This document shows, in pieces, positions 1-8,672 of a stretch of DNA of 64,000 nucleotides; positions within the stretch are counted from its first letter, which is position 1; every line of letters starts with the position of its first letter. Source of the DNA: MFD01275-c22 sp963705885 (GTDB taxonomy: Bacteria > Actinomycetota > Actinomycetes > JACCUZ01). The position numbers and the translations under genes are program-made. The stretch spans positions 496,001 to 560,000 of the forward strand of contig OY970120.1 in assembly GCA_963705885.1 (NCBI GenBank). Reading direction: 5' to 3'. The notes under the pieces were generated by a model. That model was not told the DNA's origin and made no database searches. It worked only from the letters and a program-made list of their open reading frames with translations.

Positions 1-690
1 GACCTCCTCGAGCCGGGTCAGCATCTCCGCCGGGTCGGCGTAGACCCGGTAGGCGCCGGAGCGCTCCAGCTCCTCGCGGCCGTAGCCGCCGGAGAGCAGC
101 CCGATGCCGAGCGAGCCTGCCCGCTGGGCCGCGAGCAGGTCCCACACGCTGTCGCCCACGACGAACGAGTCCTGCGGGCGGACGCCGAGCAGCTTCGCCG
201 CGGCGAGGAAAAGGTGCGGGTCCGGCTTCGCCCGCTGGACCAGGTCCCGCGTGACGACCGGCACGTCCCCGGGCAGCCCGAACATCTCGATCGCGCTCTG
301 CGCCGTCCGGCGGGCACCGCTCGTCGCGATGGCGAACGGCACGCCCCGGTCGTGCAGGTGGTGCAGCAGGTCGCGGGCACCGGGCAGCGGGACGACGGTG
401 TCGGCCCGCTCCAGGTACGCCTCGGCGTGCGCGTCCGCCAGCCGCTGCATCGTGTCGTCGTCGAAGGAGACCCCGGTCTCGCGCTGCAGCGCGTCGAGGA
501 ACAGCCCGCCGCTCATGCCGATGCGACGGTGGATGCGCCACACCGACAGCGGGGTCCCGATCGACGCCAGCGCCTCCTGCCAGGCGGTCACGTGCTGGTA
601 GACCGAGTCGACCAGAGTGCCGTCGAGATCGAACAGCAGCGCAGGCTGCGGCACGTCGAGCTCGATCTGTCCCACGTCGGGAACGGTCAC
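1..690 (-). CDS. HAD-family hydrolase, 3' end cut by window edge
   Basis: The first 230 codons are present from a GTG at 690; the C-terminus lies outside the window. Motif I, DLDGTLVDS, is near residue 21, followed by a cap region, ATSG (motif II region), KPDP and VGDSVWD (motif III/IV, Mg2+ binding). This order fits phosphoglycolate phosphatase or beta-phosphoglucomutase-like phosphatases of subfamily I. The substrate cannot be named. It starts 25 bases after the proC stop on the same strand, so it is probably the last gene of a PRODH-proC-HAD transcript. Confidence 0.85.
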   Translation of the reverse strand, partial: MTVPDVGQIELDVPQPALLFDLDGTLVDSVYQHVTAWQEALASIGTPLSVWRIHRRIGMSGGLFLDALQRETGVSFDDDTMQRLADAHAEAYLERADTVVPLPGARDLLHHLHDRGVPFAIATSGARRTAQSAIEMFGLPGDVPVVTRDLVQRAKPDPHLFLAAAKLLGVRPQDSFVVGDSVWDLLAAQRAGSLGIGLLSGGYGREELERSGAYRVYADPAEMLTRLEEV

Positions 691-715
691 GAGGTGCTCC
701 GCTCGTCCATGTCGC

Positions 716-1522
716 TCAGCCGCCGGCCGCGAGCTCGCGGCCACGGTCCCGCGCGGCCTCCAGCGCGGCGAGCATCGCCGCCCGGACCCCGTGCTTCTCC
801 AGCTCGCGGATCGCGTTGATCGTGGTGCCCGCCGGGGACGTCACCGCCTCCCTCAGCGTCACCGGGTGCTCCCCGCTGTCGCGCAGCATGACGGCTGACC
901 CGATCGCCGTCTGCACGATGAGGTCGTGCGCGACCTGGCGGGGCAGGCCGAGCAGGATGCCCGCGTCGGTCATCGCCTCGACCAGGTAGAAGAAGTACGC
1001 CGGGCCGCTGCCCGACAGCGCCGTCACCGCGTCCTGCTGCGACTCCGGCAGGCGGATCGTGCGTCCCACCGGCGCGAAGATCGCCTCGGTCCGGCGCAGG
1101 TGCTCCTCCCCCGCGTGCGCGCCCGCCGAGATCGCGCTCATCGCCTCGTCGACGAGCACCGGCGTGTTGGACATGACCCGGACCACCGGCGTGCGACTCG
1201 CGAGACGTTCCTCGATGAAGGCGGTCGTGATGGCTGCGGCCGCGGACACGACCAGCCGGTGAGACGGCGTGTGCGGTGCCATCTCCTCGAGCAGCCCGCC
1301 CATGTCCTGCGGCTTGACGGTCAGGATCAGCGTGTCGGCCGACGCCGCGGCCTCGGCCGTCGAGAGCACCTCGACGCCGTACGCCTCGCGCAGCGTCTCG
1401 GCGCGCGCGGGGCGCCGGGCGGTCACCACCACGTCGGAGGGGCTCACGCCGCCGCGGATCATGCCCGAGAGCAGGGCCTCGCCCATCTTGCCCGCCCCCA
1501 GGACGGCGACGCGCTCGGCCAC
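716..1522 (-). CDS. proC: Pyrroline-5-carboxylate reductase
   Basis: This 268-residue protein catalyses the last step of proline synthesis, NAD(P)H-dependent reduction of pyrroline-5-carboxylate. The N-terminal Rossmann motif is VLGAGKMGEALLSG. The C-terminal dimerisation domain carries the P5CR signature region (ALSGSGPAYFFYLVEAM and TSPAGTTINAI). Length is normal. The GTG at 1522 is chosen because it sits just before the Rossmann strand and 4 bases after the proline dehydrogenase stop, so the two genes are translationally close and run in opposite metabolic directions. Confidence 0.95.
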   Translation of the reverse strand: MAERVAVLGAGKMGEALLSGMIRGGVSPSDVVVTARRPARAETLREAYGVEVLSTAEAAASADTLILTVKPQDMGGLLEEMAPHTPSHRLVVSAAAAITTAFIEERLASRTPVVRVMSNTPVLVDEAMSAISAGAHAGEEHLRRTEAIFAPVGRTIRLPESQQDAVTALSGSGPAYFFYLVEAMTDAGILLGLPRQVAHDLIVQTAIGSAVMLRDSGEHPVTLREAVTSPAGTTINAIRELEKHGVRAAMLAALEAARDRGRELAAGG

Positions 1523-1526
1523 GGGC

Positions 1527-2456
1527 CTATCCCTTCGTCGCGACGGCGCGCAGGAAGAACGCGAGGTTGGCGGGCCGCTCGGCCATGCGCCGCACGAGGT
1601 AGCCGTACCACTCGTCGCCGTAGGGCACGTAGACGCGCATCCGCTGACCCTGGGCCGCGAGCCGCTCCTGCTCGTGCGGCCGGATGCCGTAGAGCATCTG
1701 GAACTCGTAGGTGTCCTGGGCCCGGCCGGTGCGCCGCGCCAGGTCCTCGGTGATGGCCACCAGCCGCGGGTCGTGCGTGGCGACCATCGGGTAGCCCTCG
1801 CCCTCCATGAGGATCCGCAGGGCCCGGACGTAGGCGCGGTCGACCTCGCTCCTGCCCTGGAAGGCGACCGAGTCCGGCTCCTTGTAGGCGCCCTTGCACA
1901 GCCGCACCCGCGACCCGTCGTGAGCCAGGTCCCGGCAGTCGGCCTCGGTGCGGTGCAGGTAGGCCTGCAGCACGGCACCGGTCTCGGGGAAGTCGGCGCG
2001 GAGATCTCGAAGGATCGACAGCGTCGAGTCGGTGGTGGTGTGGTCCTCCATGTCGAGGGTCACCGTCGTGCCGGCGGAGCGGGCGGCCTCACAGATCGCG
2101 TAGGCGTTGTCCAGGGCGACCTTCTCGCCGTCGCCGGGCAGCGCCTGGCCGACAGCGGAGAGCTTGACCGACACCTCCGTCGCGCGGGTCAGTCCGTCGT
2201 CGGCGAGCAGCTTGAGCAGGTGGAGGTATGCCTCCCGGGTCTGCGTCGCCATCTCGACGTCGAGGGTGTCCTCGCCGAGGTGGTCCATCGAGGCGAGCAG
2301 GCCCCGGTCGACCAGTGCGCGGGTCGAGGCGACCGCCTCCTCGTCGGTGGCGCCCGCGACGAAGCGGGCGACGACGGACCTCGAGACGGGCGCGGTCTCC
2401 ACCAGGTGGCGGATCCGTCCGCTCCGTGACATCGACAGCAGCACGCGCCGCAGCAC
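1527..2456 (-). CDS. Proline dehydrogenase (monofunctional PRODH)
   Basis: A 309-residue FAD enzyme that oxidises proline to pyrroline-5-carboxylate. It is monofunctional: there is no aldehyde dehydrogenase domain as in PutA. Visible family motifs include VSVKLSAVG, TLDMEDH, AYLHRTEAD, RLCKGAYKEP, ATHDPRL and EFQMLYGIRP, the usual TIM-barrel and FAD/substrate residues. It is the first gene of the minus-strand unit with proC and the HAD gene. The ORF starts at ATG 2456; a palindrome lies 36 bases upstream. Confidence 0.93.
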   Translation of the reverse strand: MLRRVLLSMSRSGRIRHLVETAPVSRSVVARFVAGATDEEAVASTRALVDRGLLASMDHLGEDTLDVEMATQTREAYLHLLKLLADDGLTRATEVSVKLSAVGQALPGDGEKVALDNAYAICEAARSAGTTVTLDMEDHTTTDSTLSILRDLRADFPETGAVLQAYLHRTEADCRDLAHDGSRVRLCKGAYKEPDSVAFQGRSEVDRAYVRALRILMEGEGYPMVATHDPRLVAITEDLARRTGRAQDTYEFQMLYGIRPHEQERLAAQGQRMRVYVPYGDEWYGYLVRRMAERPANLAFFLRAVATKG

Positions 2457-2491
2457 CGGACCTCCTCACGCGCCGGACCTCGTCGTCCGCG

Positions 2492-2516
2492 ACGTACGGC
2501 CATCGCCGCCGTACGT
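2492..2516. promoter_or_regulatory. Palindrome between PRODH and MFS genes
   Basis: Inverted repeat with 9-bp perfect arms ACGTACGGC and GCCGTACGT around a 7-base spacer. It lies 36 bp upstream of the proline dehydrogenase start, in the divergent region shared with the MFS gene. Position suggests an operator; no regulator gene is adjacent. Confidence 0.35.
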
Positions 2517-2653
2517 GGGAAGGCTAACGCCCCGGTGCACGCACGCCCTCGGCCGTGGGCACCGCTCGGGTTTCGCGGTGTTCGGGCAGGGGCACACCCC
2601 CGTCCGGATGTCGCGTCCCGCGGGGGGACGCGGACGGGGAACGGGAGGCCGCG

Positions 2654-4165
2654 ATGAGCGGTGTGCAGACCGGAACGATCACGACGGACATCCCGGCCCG
2701 CCTCGACCGGCTCCCGTGGTCACGCTGGCACTGGCTCGTCGTCATCGGGCTCGGGACCGTGTGGGTCCTGGACGGGCTCGAGGTCACGATCGTCGGTGCG
2801 ATCGCCGGCCGGCTGACCGAGAACGGCAGCGGCATCCGGATCAGCGAGAGCCAGATCGGTGTCGCGGCCGGCGTCTACGTCGCGGGGGCGTGCCTCGGGG
2901 CGCTGTTCTTCGGCTATCTCACCGACCGGCTGGGCCGCAAGAAGCTGTTCCTCGTCACGCTGATGGTCTACCTCGCGGCCACGATCGCGACCGCGTTCTC
3001 GATGAACCCGCTGTTCTTCTACGTCTGCCGCTTCTTCACCGGCGCGGGCATCGGCGGCGAGTACGCCGCCATCAACTCCGCGATCGACGAGCTCATCCCG
3101 GCGCGGCTGCGCGGTCGCATCGACCTCGTCATCAACGGCTCGTTCTGGCTCGGCACCGCGTTCGGCGCGGCCCTGTCGGTCTACCTGCTCGACGAGGACA
3201 ACTTCGCCAAGGACTTCGGCTGGAGGCTCGCGTTCGGGCTGGGTGCGGTGCTCGGCATCGCGATCCTGCTCGTGCGCCGATACGTCCCGGAGTCACCGCG
3301 GTGGATGTTCATCCACGGCCGCGAGGACGGCGCCGAGGCCATCGTCCGGGACATCGAGCGCCAGGTCGAGGAGTCCGTCGGCCGCAGGCTCGACGGTGTC
3401 GACGACCGCCTCACCATCCGGCAGCGCAGCACGATCGGGTTCGGCACGATCGCGCGCACGGCCTGGCAGCTCTACCCGAAGCGGTTCGTGCTCGGCCTGT
3501 CGCTGTTCATCGGCCAGGCGTTCCTGTACAACGCGGTGTTCTTCACCTTCGCGCTCGTCCTCACCGACATCATGGGCGTCCCGTCGTCCACGGCGCCGTG
3601 GTACCTCATCCCGCTGGCGATCGGCAACTTCCTCGGCCCGCTGCTGCTCGGGCACTTCTTCGACACGGTCGGCCGTCGCGTGATGATCACCGGCACGTAC
3701 GTCACGTCCGGGCTGTTCCTCGTCCTGACCGGCGTGCTGTTCTCGAACGGTGCCCTCTCGGCCACGACGCTGACCGCGATGTGGTGCGTGGTGTTCTTCT
3801 TCGCCTCGGCAGGGGCCAGCGCCGCCTACCTCACGGTCAGCGAGATCTTCCCGATGGAGACGCGCGCGATGGCCATCGCGTTCTTCTACGCGGTCGGCAC
3901 CGGCCTCGGCGGCATCATCGGGCCCGTGCTGTTCGGCCGGTTCATCGAGCAGGGCCGGGCACAGGTGGCCATGGGATACCAGATCGGTGCGGCGCTGATG
4001 ATCGGCGCCGGCCTCGTCGCGATGTTCCTCGCGGTCGACGCCGAGCGCCGCTCGCTGGAGGACGTCGCCAGGCCGCTGACCGCCCAGGACGGCGAGCCCG
4101 ACGACCGCGTCGACCTGAGGTCCGACGAGGAGCCGGCGTCGACCGGATCGAGGTCGCGCGGCTAG
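2654..4165 (+). CDS. MFS transporter, sugar-porter-like family
   Basis: A 503-residue inner-membrane secondary transporter with about 12 membrane segments. The loop 2-3 motif is GYLTDRLGRKK, and PESPRWM after helix 6 is typical of the sugar porter/metabolite:H+ symporter branch. The preferred start is ATG 2654 with GGGAGG a few bases upstream; an in-frame ATG at 2555 would add a low-quality extension. The C-terminal tail is acidic and hydrophilic. The substrate is unknown; aromatic acids, organic acids and sugars are all possible in this branch. Confidence 0.9.
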   Translation: MSGVQTGTITTDIPARLDRLPWSRWHWLVVIGLGTVWVLDGLEVTIVGAIAGRLTENGSGIRISESQIGVAAGVYVAGACLGALFFGYLTDRLGRKKLFLVTLMVYLAATIATAFSMNPLFFYVCRFFTGAGIGGEYAAINSAIDELIPARLRGRIDLVINGSFWLGTAFGAALSVYLLDEDNFAKDFGWRLAFGLGAVLGIAILLVRRYVPESPRWMFIHGREDGAEAIVRDIERQVEESVGRRLDGVDDRLTIRQRSTIGFGTIARTAWQLYPKRFVLGLSLFIGQAFLYNAVFFTFALVLTDIMGVPSSTAPWYLIPLAIGNFLGPLLLGHFFDTVGRRVMITGTYVTSGLFLVLTGVLFSNGALSATTLTAMWCVVFFFASAGASAAYLTVSEIFPMETRAMAIAFFYAVGTGLGGIIGPVLFGRFIEQGRAQVAMGYQIGAALMIGAGLVAMFLAVDAERRSLEDVARPLTAQDGEPDDRVDLRSDEEPASTGSRSRG

Positions 4166-4203
4166 CCGCACCCGCGGCCGGCCCGACCTGCACAATCGTG
4201 GTC

Positions 4204-4809
4204 ATGACCGGACCGGACGCCACGATCGTCGTCGTGCCCGCCAACGAGGCGAGCTGGGACGACCTGCAGACGGTGTTCGGGACGCGCGGGCCGGCGTCGC
4301 GATGCCAGTGCCAGCGCTACAAGCTGCGGCGCCGCGAGGCGTTCGCCAAGTTCCCCGTCGAGGAACGCGCGGAGCGGCTGCGCGACCAGACCGACTGCGG
4401 CAACCCGGGGTCGAGCACGACCAGCGGCCTGGTCGCGTACCTCGACGGAGAGCCGGTCGGCTGGTGCGCGGTCGAGCCGCGCCCGGCGTTCGGGGGCCTC
4501 CTGCGCAGCGCCCGCGTCCCGTGGGACGGACGCGCCGAGGACAAGGCCGACGACAGCGTGTGGGCCGTGACCTGCCTGTTCACCCGCGCGGGCTTCCGCA
4601 AGCGGGGCGTCAGCCGGGCTCTGGCGCGCGCCGCTGTCGGGTTCGCCCGCGAACGTGGCGCCCGCGCAATCGAGGGCTATCCCATGACCACGAAGGACGC
4701 GCTCCTGGAGGAGCTCCACGTGGGCACCGAACGCGTGTTCGCCGATGCCGGCCTGAGCGAGGTCAGCCGTCCGACGGTGCGCCGCGTCGTCATGCGGCTC
4801 GACTTCTGA
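4204..4809 (+). CDS. GNAT-family N-acetyltransferase
   Basis: A 201-residue protein. It has the acetyl-CoA loop region (VTCLFTRAGFRKRGVSRAL, residues about 121-139) and the GARAIEGYP strand common in a branch of actinobacterial GNATs. An unusual CQCQRYKL segment lies near residue 34. It follows the MFS gene by 38 bases on the same strand and converges on the ABC permease 15 bases away. A related GNAT with the same WCQF/EGYP layout lies at 54595-55173. Substrate unknown. Confidence 0.85.
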   Translation: MTGPDATIVVVPANEASWDDLQTVFGTRGPASRCQCQRYKLRRREAFAKFPVEERAERLRDQTDCGNPGSSTTSGLVAYLDGEPVGWCAVEPRPAFGGLLRSARVPWDGRAEDKADDSVWAVTCLFTRAGFRKRGVSRALARAAVGFARERGARAIEGYPMTTKDALLEELHVGTERVFADAGLSEVSRPTVRRVVMRLDF

Positions 4810-4824
4810 GCGCCCGCGCGGCCG

Positions 4825-5559
4825 TCAGCCGGTCCGGCGGCGCAGCGTCACGGCGCCCAGCGCGAGGGACAGGACGATCGCGAGCGACACGATCGACAGG
4901 TCGGCCCAGGCCCCCGAGCCGACGTCCTCGCGGGCCACGATGTCGCGCATCGCGTCGACGGCGTAGGACAGCGGGAGCACGTCGGAGACCCAGCGCAGCG
5001 CCGTGTCGAGGTCCTCGCGCGGCACGAGAAGCCCGCAGAGCAGGAACTGGGGCAGGACGAAGGCCGGCATGAACTGCACGGCCTGGAACTCGGTGGCGGC
5101 GAAGGCGCTGACCAGCAGGCCGAGGGCCATGCCGAGCACCGCGTCGAGCACGGCCACGACCATCAGCAGCCACACCGGGCCGGCGACGTCGAGCCCGAGC
5201 ACGGTGACCGCGAGCGTGGTCGCGATGACGGCCTGCACGACGGCGACGAGTCCGAACGCCAGGGCGTAGCCGACGAGCAGGTCCAGCTTGCCGATGGGCA
5301 TCGTCAGGAGGCGCTCGAGCGTGCCCGAGGTGCGCTCCCGGAGGGTCGCGACGGAGGTCACGAGGAACATGACGACGAAGGGGAACACGCCCAGCAGCGG
5401 CGCACCCACCCGGTCGAAGGTCGGCGTCCCCTCGAAGACCCAGGCCAACAGCGAGATGAGGACGCAGGGCACGATGATCATCAGGGCGAGCGTGCGGTGG
5501 TCGTGGCGCAGCTGGCTCAGCACGCGGCCGGCGGTCGCGACGGTGATGCGGGCGTTCAT
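4825..5559 (-). CDS. ABC-2 type export permease
   Basis: A 244-residue membrane protein with six predicted hydrophobic segments and the ABC-2 signature region around RERTSGTLERLLTMPIGKLDLL. This places it with DrrB/NodJ-type permeases that export drugs, lipids or polymers. Its ATG overlaps the stop of the ATPase gene by 4 bases, so the two form one transporter. Its expression probably depends on the palindrome at the ATPase start. Confidence 0.9.
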   Translation of the reverse strand: MNARITVATAGRVLSQLRHDHRTLALMIIVPCVLISLLAWVFEGTPTFDRVGAPLLGVFPFVVMFLVTSVATLRERTSGTLERLLTMPIGKLDLLVGYALAFGLVAVVQAVIATTLAVTVLGLDVAGPVWLLMVVAVLDAVLGMALGLLVSAFAATEFQAVQFMPAFVLPQFLLCGLLVPREDLDTALRWVSDVLPLSYAVDAMRDIVAREDVGSGAWADLSIVSLAIVLSLALGAVTLRRRTG

Positions 5560-6308
5560 GCCCGGCTCCTCTCGGTGGCCAGTTCGGCGTCGGCCTGGTC
5601 GACGAGGTGGAGGAACGCGGCCTCCACGTCGGCGCGGTCGGTGCGCGCGAGCAGCGCGTCAGGCGACTCGTCGGCGAGGAAGCGGCCCTCGCGCATCAGC
5701 AGCAGCCGGCCGCAGCGCTGCGCCTCGTCCATGACGTGGCTGCTCACGAGCAGCGTCCGGCCGGCGTCGGCCAGCCTCGCGAACAGGTCCCACAGGTCCC
5801 GGCGCAGCACCGGGTCGAGGCCCACGGTGGGCTCGTCGAGCACCAGCACCTCGGGCGTCCCGAGCAGCGCGGCAGCCAGCGACACGCGCGCCTCCTGGCC
5901 GCCGGAGAGACGCCCGGTCACCACGTCCACGTGCGAGGCGAGACCGACCTCGTCCACGACGCGGTCGACGTCGTCGGCGGGGGCGCCCAGGACAGCGGCG
6001 AAGTAGCGGAGGTTCTCGCGCACCGTGAGGTCCGAGTAGACCGACGGGGCCTGGGTCACGTAGCCGACGGACCGGCGCAGCCTCGCCGAGCCGGCGGGGA
6101 GCCCCAGCACGTCGACGGTGCCGCCCGCGACGACCTGCACCCCGACGATGGCGCGCATGAGGGTGCTCTTGCCGCACCCGCTCGGCCCGAGCAGCCCGGT
6201 GACGGTGCCGCGCGGGACGTCGACCGAGAGGCCGTCGAGCACCGTGCGGCCGCCGCGGACGACCCGCAGGTCACGGACGGAGATCCCGGGGGAACTGTTA
6301 TTCATCAT
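5556..6308 (-). CDS. ABC exporter ATP-binding protein
   Basis: A 250-residue nucleotide-binding subunit with Walker A GPSGCGKST, signature LSGGQEARVSLA, Walker B VLVLDEPTVGLD and an H-loop (SSHVMDEA). It pairs with the ABC-2 permease immediately downstream. The first codons are ATG ATG. The ATG at 6308 lies 6 bases after a good -10 and has no Shine-Dalgarno sequence, so the mRNA is probably leaderless. An operator-like palindrome covers the start. The TetR gene just upstream is the likely regulator. Confidence 0.92.
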   Translation of the reverse strand: MMNNSSPGISVRDLRVVRGGRTVLDGLSVDVPRGTVTGLLGPSGCGKSTLMRAIVGVQVVAGGTVDVLGLPAGSARLRRSVGYVTQAPSVYSDLTVRENLRYFAAVLGAPADDVDRVVDEVGLASHVDVVTGRLSGGQEARVSLAAALLGTPEVLVLDEPTVGLDPVLRRDLWDLFARLADAGRTLLVSSHVMDEAQRCGRLLLMREGRFLADESPDALLARTDRADVEAAFLHLVDQADAELATERSRA

Positions 6309-6343
6309 GTGATGAATATGCGCGGGATCCCGCCTCCCGTCAA
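6300..6343 (-). promoter_or_regulatory. Promoter and operator of the ABC exporter
   Basis: Read on the minus strand, a -35 TTGACG (6343-6338), a 17-base spacer and a -10 CATATT (6320-6315) end 6 bases before the ATPase ATG. An 8-2-8 palindrome, ATTCATCA-TG-TGATGAAT (6300-6317), overlaps both the -10 and the first two ATG codons. This fits a TetR operator that would block a leaderless transcript. Binding by the neighbouring TetR is inferred. Confidence 0.7.
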
Positions 6344-6398
6344 CCCCCTCGAGCCCTCAACCCCTCGAGCCCCCCGTCCTCCGCCCCTCCTCCCCGCC

Positions 6399-6446
6399 GG
6401 TGATCATGCACGAGTGGTTGCTCACAACCACTCGTGCATGATCACC
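6399..6446. terminator. 22-bp perfect inverted repeat after tetR
   Basis: Two perfect 22-base arms flank a CTCA loop (6421-6424). It lies 22 bases past the tetR stop (minus strand) and upstream of the ABC promoter, as expected for a terminator insulating the two. There is no T-tract. The right half recurs with one mismatch at 38617-38637, so it may be a dispersed repeat rather than a simple terminator. Confidence 0.6.
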
Positions 6447-6468
6447 GTTGAGAGGGGGTTGGGCGGGG

Positions 6469-7071
6469 TCAGGCGTCGGGGTGGAGGTGGCGCTGGACGA
6501 CCGGTGCGACGAGGGCGACGACCTCGTCCTCGCTCGCCGACGCGATCGGCTCCAGCCGCACCACGTGGCGCAGGATCACCACACCCACGAGCTGGGCGGC
6601 GGCGGCCTGCACGCGCAGCGGGTCGACCGGCCCCGCGGCCTGCACGACCCTCCCCAGCAGGGCGCTCCCGACGAACTCGCGCAGCACCGTGGCGCCCTGC
6701 TCGCTGGTGAACGCCGAGCGGACCATGCCGAGCATCGGGGTCCGGAAGTCCGGGTCGGACCACACCCCGAGGAAGAACCGCACGAGCCGCTCGCCCATGC
6801 CGGCCGGGTCGCCCGCGAGCGCCTGCGGCAGGATCTCGGCGGGCTGGAACGGCAGCTCCATCGCCGCCACGAACACCCGCTCCTTGGTGCCGAAGTAGTG
6901 GTGCACCAGCGACGGGTCGACATCGGCCACCCGCGCGATGCCGCGGACGCTCGCGCCGACGTAGCCCTTGGCGGCGAACTCCTGCCGCGCGGCCTCGAGG
7001 ATGGCCGCCCGCCGGTCGCCGCCGCCGGCCGGACGCCCCGGCCCGCGACGTCCGCCGGCCGTCGCGGTCAT
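6469..7071 (-). CDS. TetR-family transcriptional regulator
   Basis: A 200-residue regulator. The N-terminal HTH spans roughly residues 20-65, with AAILEAARQEFAAKGYVGAS and VDPSLVHHYFGTKERVF typical of TetR. The rest is a helical ligand-binding domain. Its ATG overlaps the methyltransferase stop by 4 bases, and the ABC exporter starts 160 bases downstream under a palindromic operator. It therefore probably represses the exporter in response to a small hydrophobic ligand, which is not identifiable. Confidence 0.92.
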   Translation of the reverse strand: MTATAGGRRGPGRPAGGGDRRAAILEAARQEFAAKGYVGASVRGIARVADVDPSLVHHYFGTKERVFVAAMELPFQPAEILPQALAGDPAGMGERLVRFFLGVWSDPDFRTPMLGMVRSAFTSEQGATVLREFVGSALLGRVVQAAGPVDPLRVQAAAAQLVGVVILRHVVRLEPIASASEDEVVALVAPVVQRHLHPDA

Positions 7072-7829
7072 CGGCGGGCCACCCAGGCGCGCGTGACGTA
7101 CGGCAGCCGGGCCGTCCCGTCGGGGTGGTCCTCCCGCAGTGCCGTGCGGAGATCCTCGAGCACCCCGTCCCTGCCCGGCGGGCTCATGTCGGCGACGTAG
7201 GAGTGGCTGCTGTAGTCGCGCACGACGTCCTCGACCGGCACCTCGCGCACCCACGGGATCTCGACCTGGCGCACCCACCGGAAGGCACCCGAGCGCTCGA
7301 GCACCGAGCCCCAGTCGGTGTCCCGCGCCTTCCTGTCGTAGGACGGCGAGAGCCGCTGCACGTCGGCCGTGAAGCACTCCCACCACGGTGCGCCGTCGGC
7401 CATCAGCAGGTTCCAGAACACCGCGAGCACCCCGCGGTCGTGCAGCACCCTGGCCGCCTCCGGCACCGAGAGGTCCGGGTCGGTCCAGTGGAAGGACTGC
7501 GCGTAGGTCACGAGGTCGAACACGGCGTCGCGCGACGGCAGCGCGTTGCCGTCGGCGACGACGGGCCGCACGCGCGACGTCGACCGCGACCGCAGCAGCG
7601 CGAGCACGCCCGGGCCGGGGTCGACCGCGACGACGTTGCTGCCGCGCCCGGCCAGCGCCCGGGTGGCGATGCCGGTGCCCGCGCCGACGTCGAGCACCTC
7701 GGCGCGCAGCAGTGGCTGGCCCAACGCCGACTCGAGCGCGTCGAAGAGCTGTGGCGGGTAGTCGGGGCGGTAGGCGTCGTACGTCGCCGCGACGCTGTCG
7801 AAGAGCTGCCGCTCCACCCGGCCGGTCAC
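7068..7829 (-). CDS. Class I SAM-dependent methyltransferase
   Basis: A 253-residue protein with GTG start at 7829. Motif I is VLDVGAGTGIATRAL (residue about 46), followed by an acidic residue in VVAVDPG and the motif IV region FDLVTYAQSFHW. The fold resembles UbiE/Trans-aconitate-type methyltransferases. It is coupled by 4-base overlaps to the TIM-barrel gene upstream and to tetR downstream. Substrate unknown. Confidence 0.9.
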   Translation of the reverse strand: MTGRVERQLFDSVAATYDAYRPDYPPQLFDALESALGQPLLRAEVLDVGAGTGIATRALAGRGSNVVAVDPGPGVLALLRSRSTSRVRPVVADGNALPSRDAVFDLVTYAQSFHWTDPDLSVPEAARVLHDRGVLAVFWNLLMADGAPWWECFTADVQRLSPSYDRKARDTDWGSVLERSGAFRWVRQVEIPWVREVPVEDVVRDYSSHSYVADMSPPGRDGVLEDLRTALREDHPDGTARLPYVTRAWVARR

Positions 7830-8644
7830 GGGGACGACCCGGCAGCCGCGGCCAGGTTGAGCCGCGCGAACGCAAGGCCCTCGGCGAGGTCGGCCTCCCG
7901 CTCGTCGCGGTTGAGCGCCCGCCGGGTGTTGACCTCCAGCACGACCGTGCGCCCGTACCCCCTGCGCGCCAGCCGCTCCAGCACGTCGGCGCAGGGCTGG
8001 CTGCCCCGGCCCGGCACGAGGTGCTCGTCGCGGTTGGACCCCGACCCGTCGGCGAGGTGCACGTGGGCGAGCCGGTCACCCAGCACGTCGAGCACCTCGA
8101 GCGCGTCGGAGCCCGACACCGCGGTGTGCGACAGGTCGAGCGTGGTGGTCGGCACGTCGAGCTCGAGCAGGTCCCAGTGCGGGAGGTACGCCGCGACCTC
8201 CCGGTTGCGCGCCTTCCACGGGAACATGTTCTCCACGGCGAAGACCACGTCGGTCTCGTCCTGCATGCGCGCGATGCCGTCGACGAAGCCGCGGGCGTAG
8301 TCGCGCTGCCACCGGAACGGCGGGTGCACCACCACGGTCGGCGCCCCGACCCGCTCCGCCGCCTCCTGGGCGCGGACCAGCTTGGTCCACGGGTCGGTCG
8401 ACCAGACGCGCTGCGTGAGCAGGAGGCACGGTGCGTGGATCGCCAGCACCGGCACGCCGTAGCGCTCCGAGAGGCCGCGCAGCGCGTCGGGGTCCTGGCT
8501 GACCGGGTCGGTCCACACCATGACCTCGACGCCGTCGAAACCCAGGTCGGCAGCCATCTGGAACGCGGTGGTGCACGTCTCGGGATAGCAGGACGCGGTC
8601 GACAGCGCGACCTTCGCTCCCGGCACCCGGACCGTGCGGCTCAT
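7826..8644 (-). CDS. Sugar phosphate isomerase/epimerase-like TIM barrel
   Basis: A 272-residue protein of the AP endonuclease 2/xylose isomerase-like TIM-barrel family. Metal-ligand positions are visible as AIHAP, VVVHPP, FAVENM, TLDLSH, HVHLADGSG and VLEVN along successive strands. It sits directly downstream of the Ppx/GppA gene, an arrangement I know from other actinobacteria. The reaction is not established; sugar isomerisation and endonuclease-like activity share this fold. Confidence 0.85.
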   Translation of the reverse strand: MSRTVRVPGAKVALSTASCYPETCTTAFQMAADLGFDGVEVMVWTDPVSQDPDALRGLSERYGVPVLAIHAPCLLLTQRVWSTDPWTKLVRAQEAAERVGAPTVVVHPPFRWQRDYARGFVDGIARMQDETDVVFAVENMFPWKARNREVAAYLPHWDLLELDVPTTTLDLSHTAVSGSDALEVLDVLGDRLAHVHLADGSGSNRDEHLVPGRGSQPCADVLERLARRGYGRTVVLEVNTRRALNRDEREADLAEGLAFARLNLAAAAGSSP

Positions 8645-8672
8645 GACGCCAGCCTAGGCATCGCCGGTCGGC

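Noticed and set aside
104..2429. Plus-strand ORFs of 165-386 residues over the HAD, proC and PRODH genes
   Set aside because: Arg/Ala/Pro-rich shadow frames; the minus strand carries complete family motifs.
2107..4203. In-frame extension making the GNAT at 4204 a 900-residue protein
   Set aside because: The extension overlaps PRODH and the MFS gene in another frame and has no domain.
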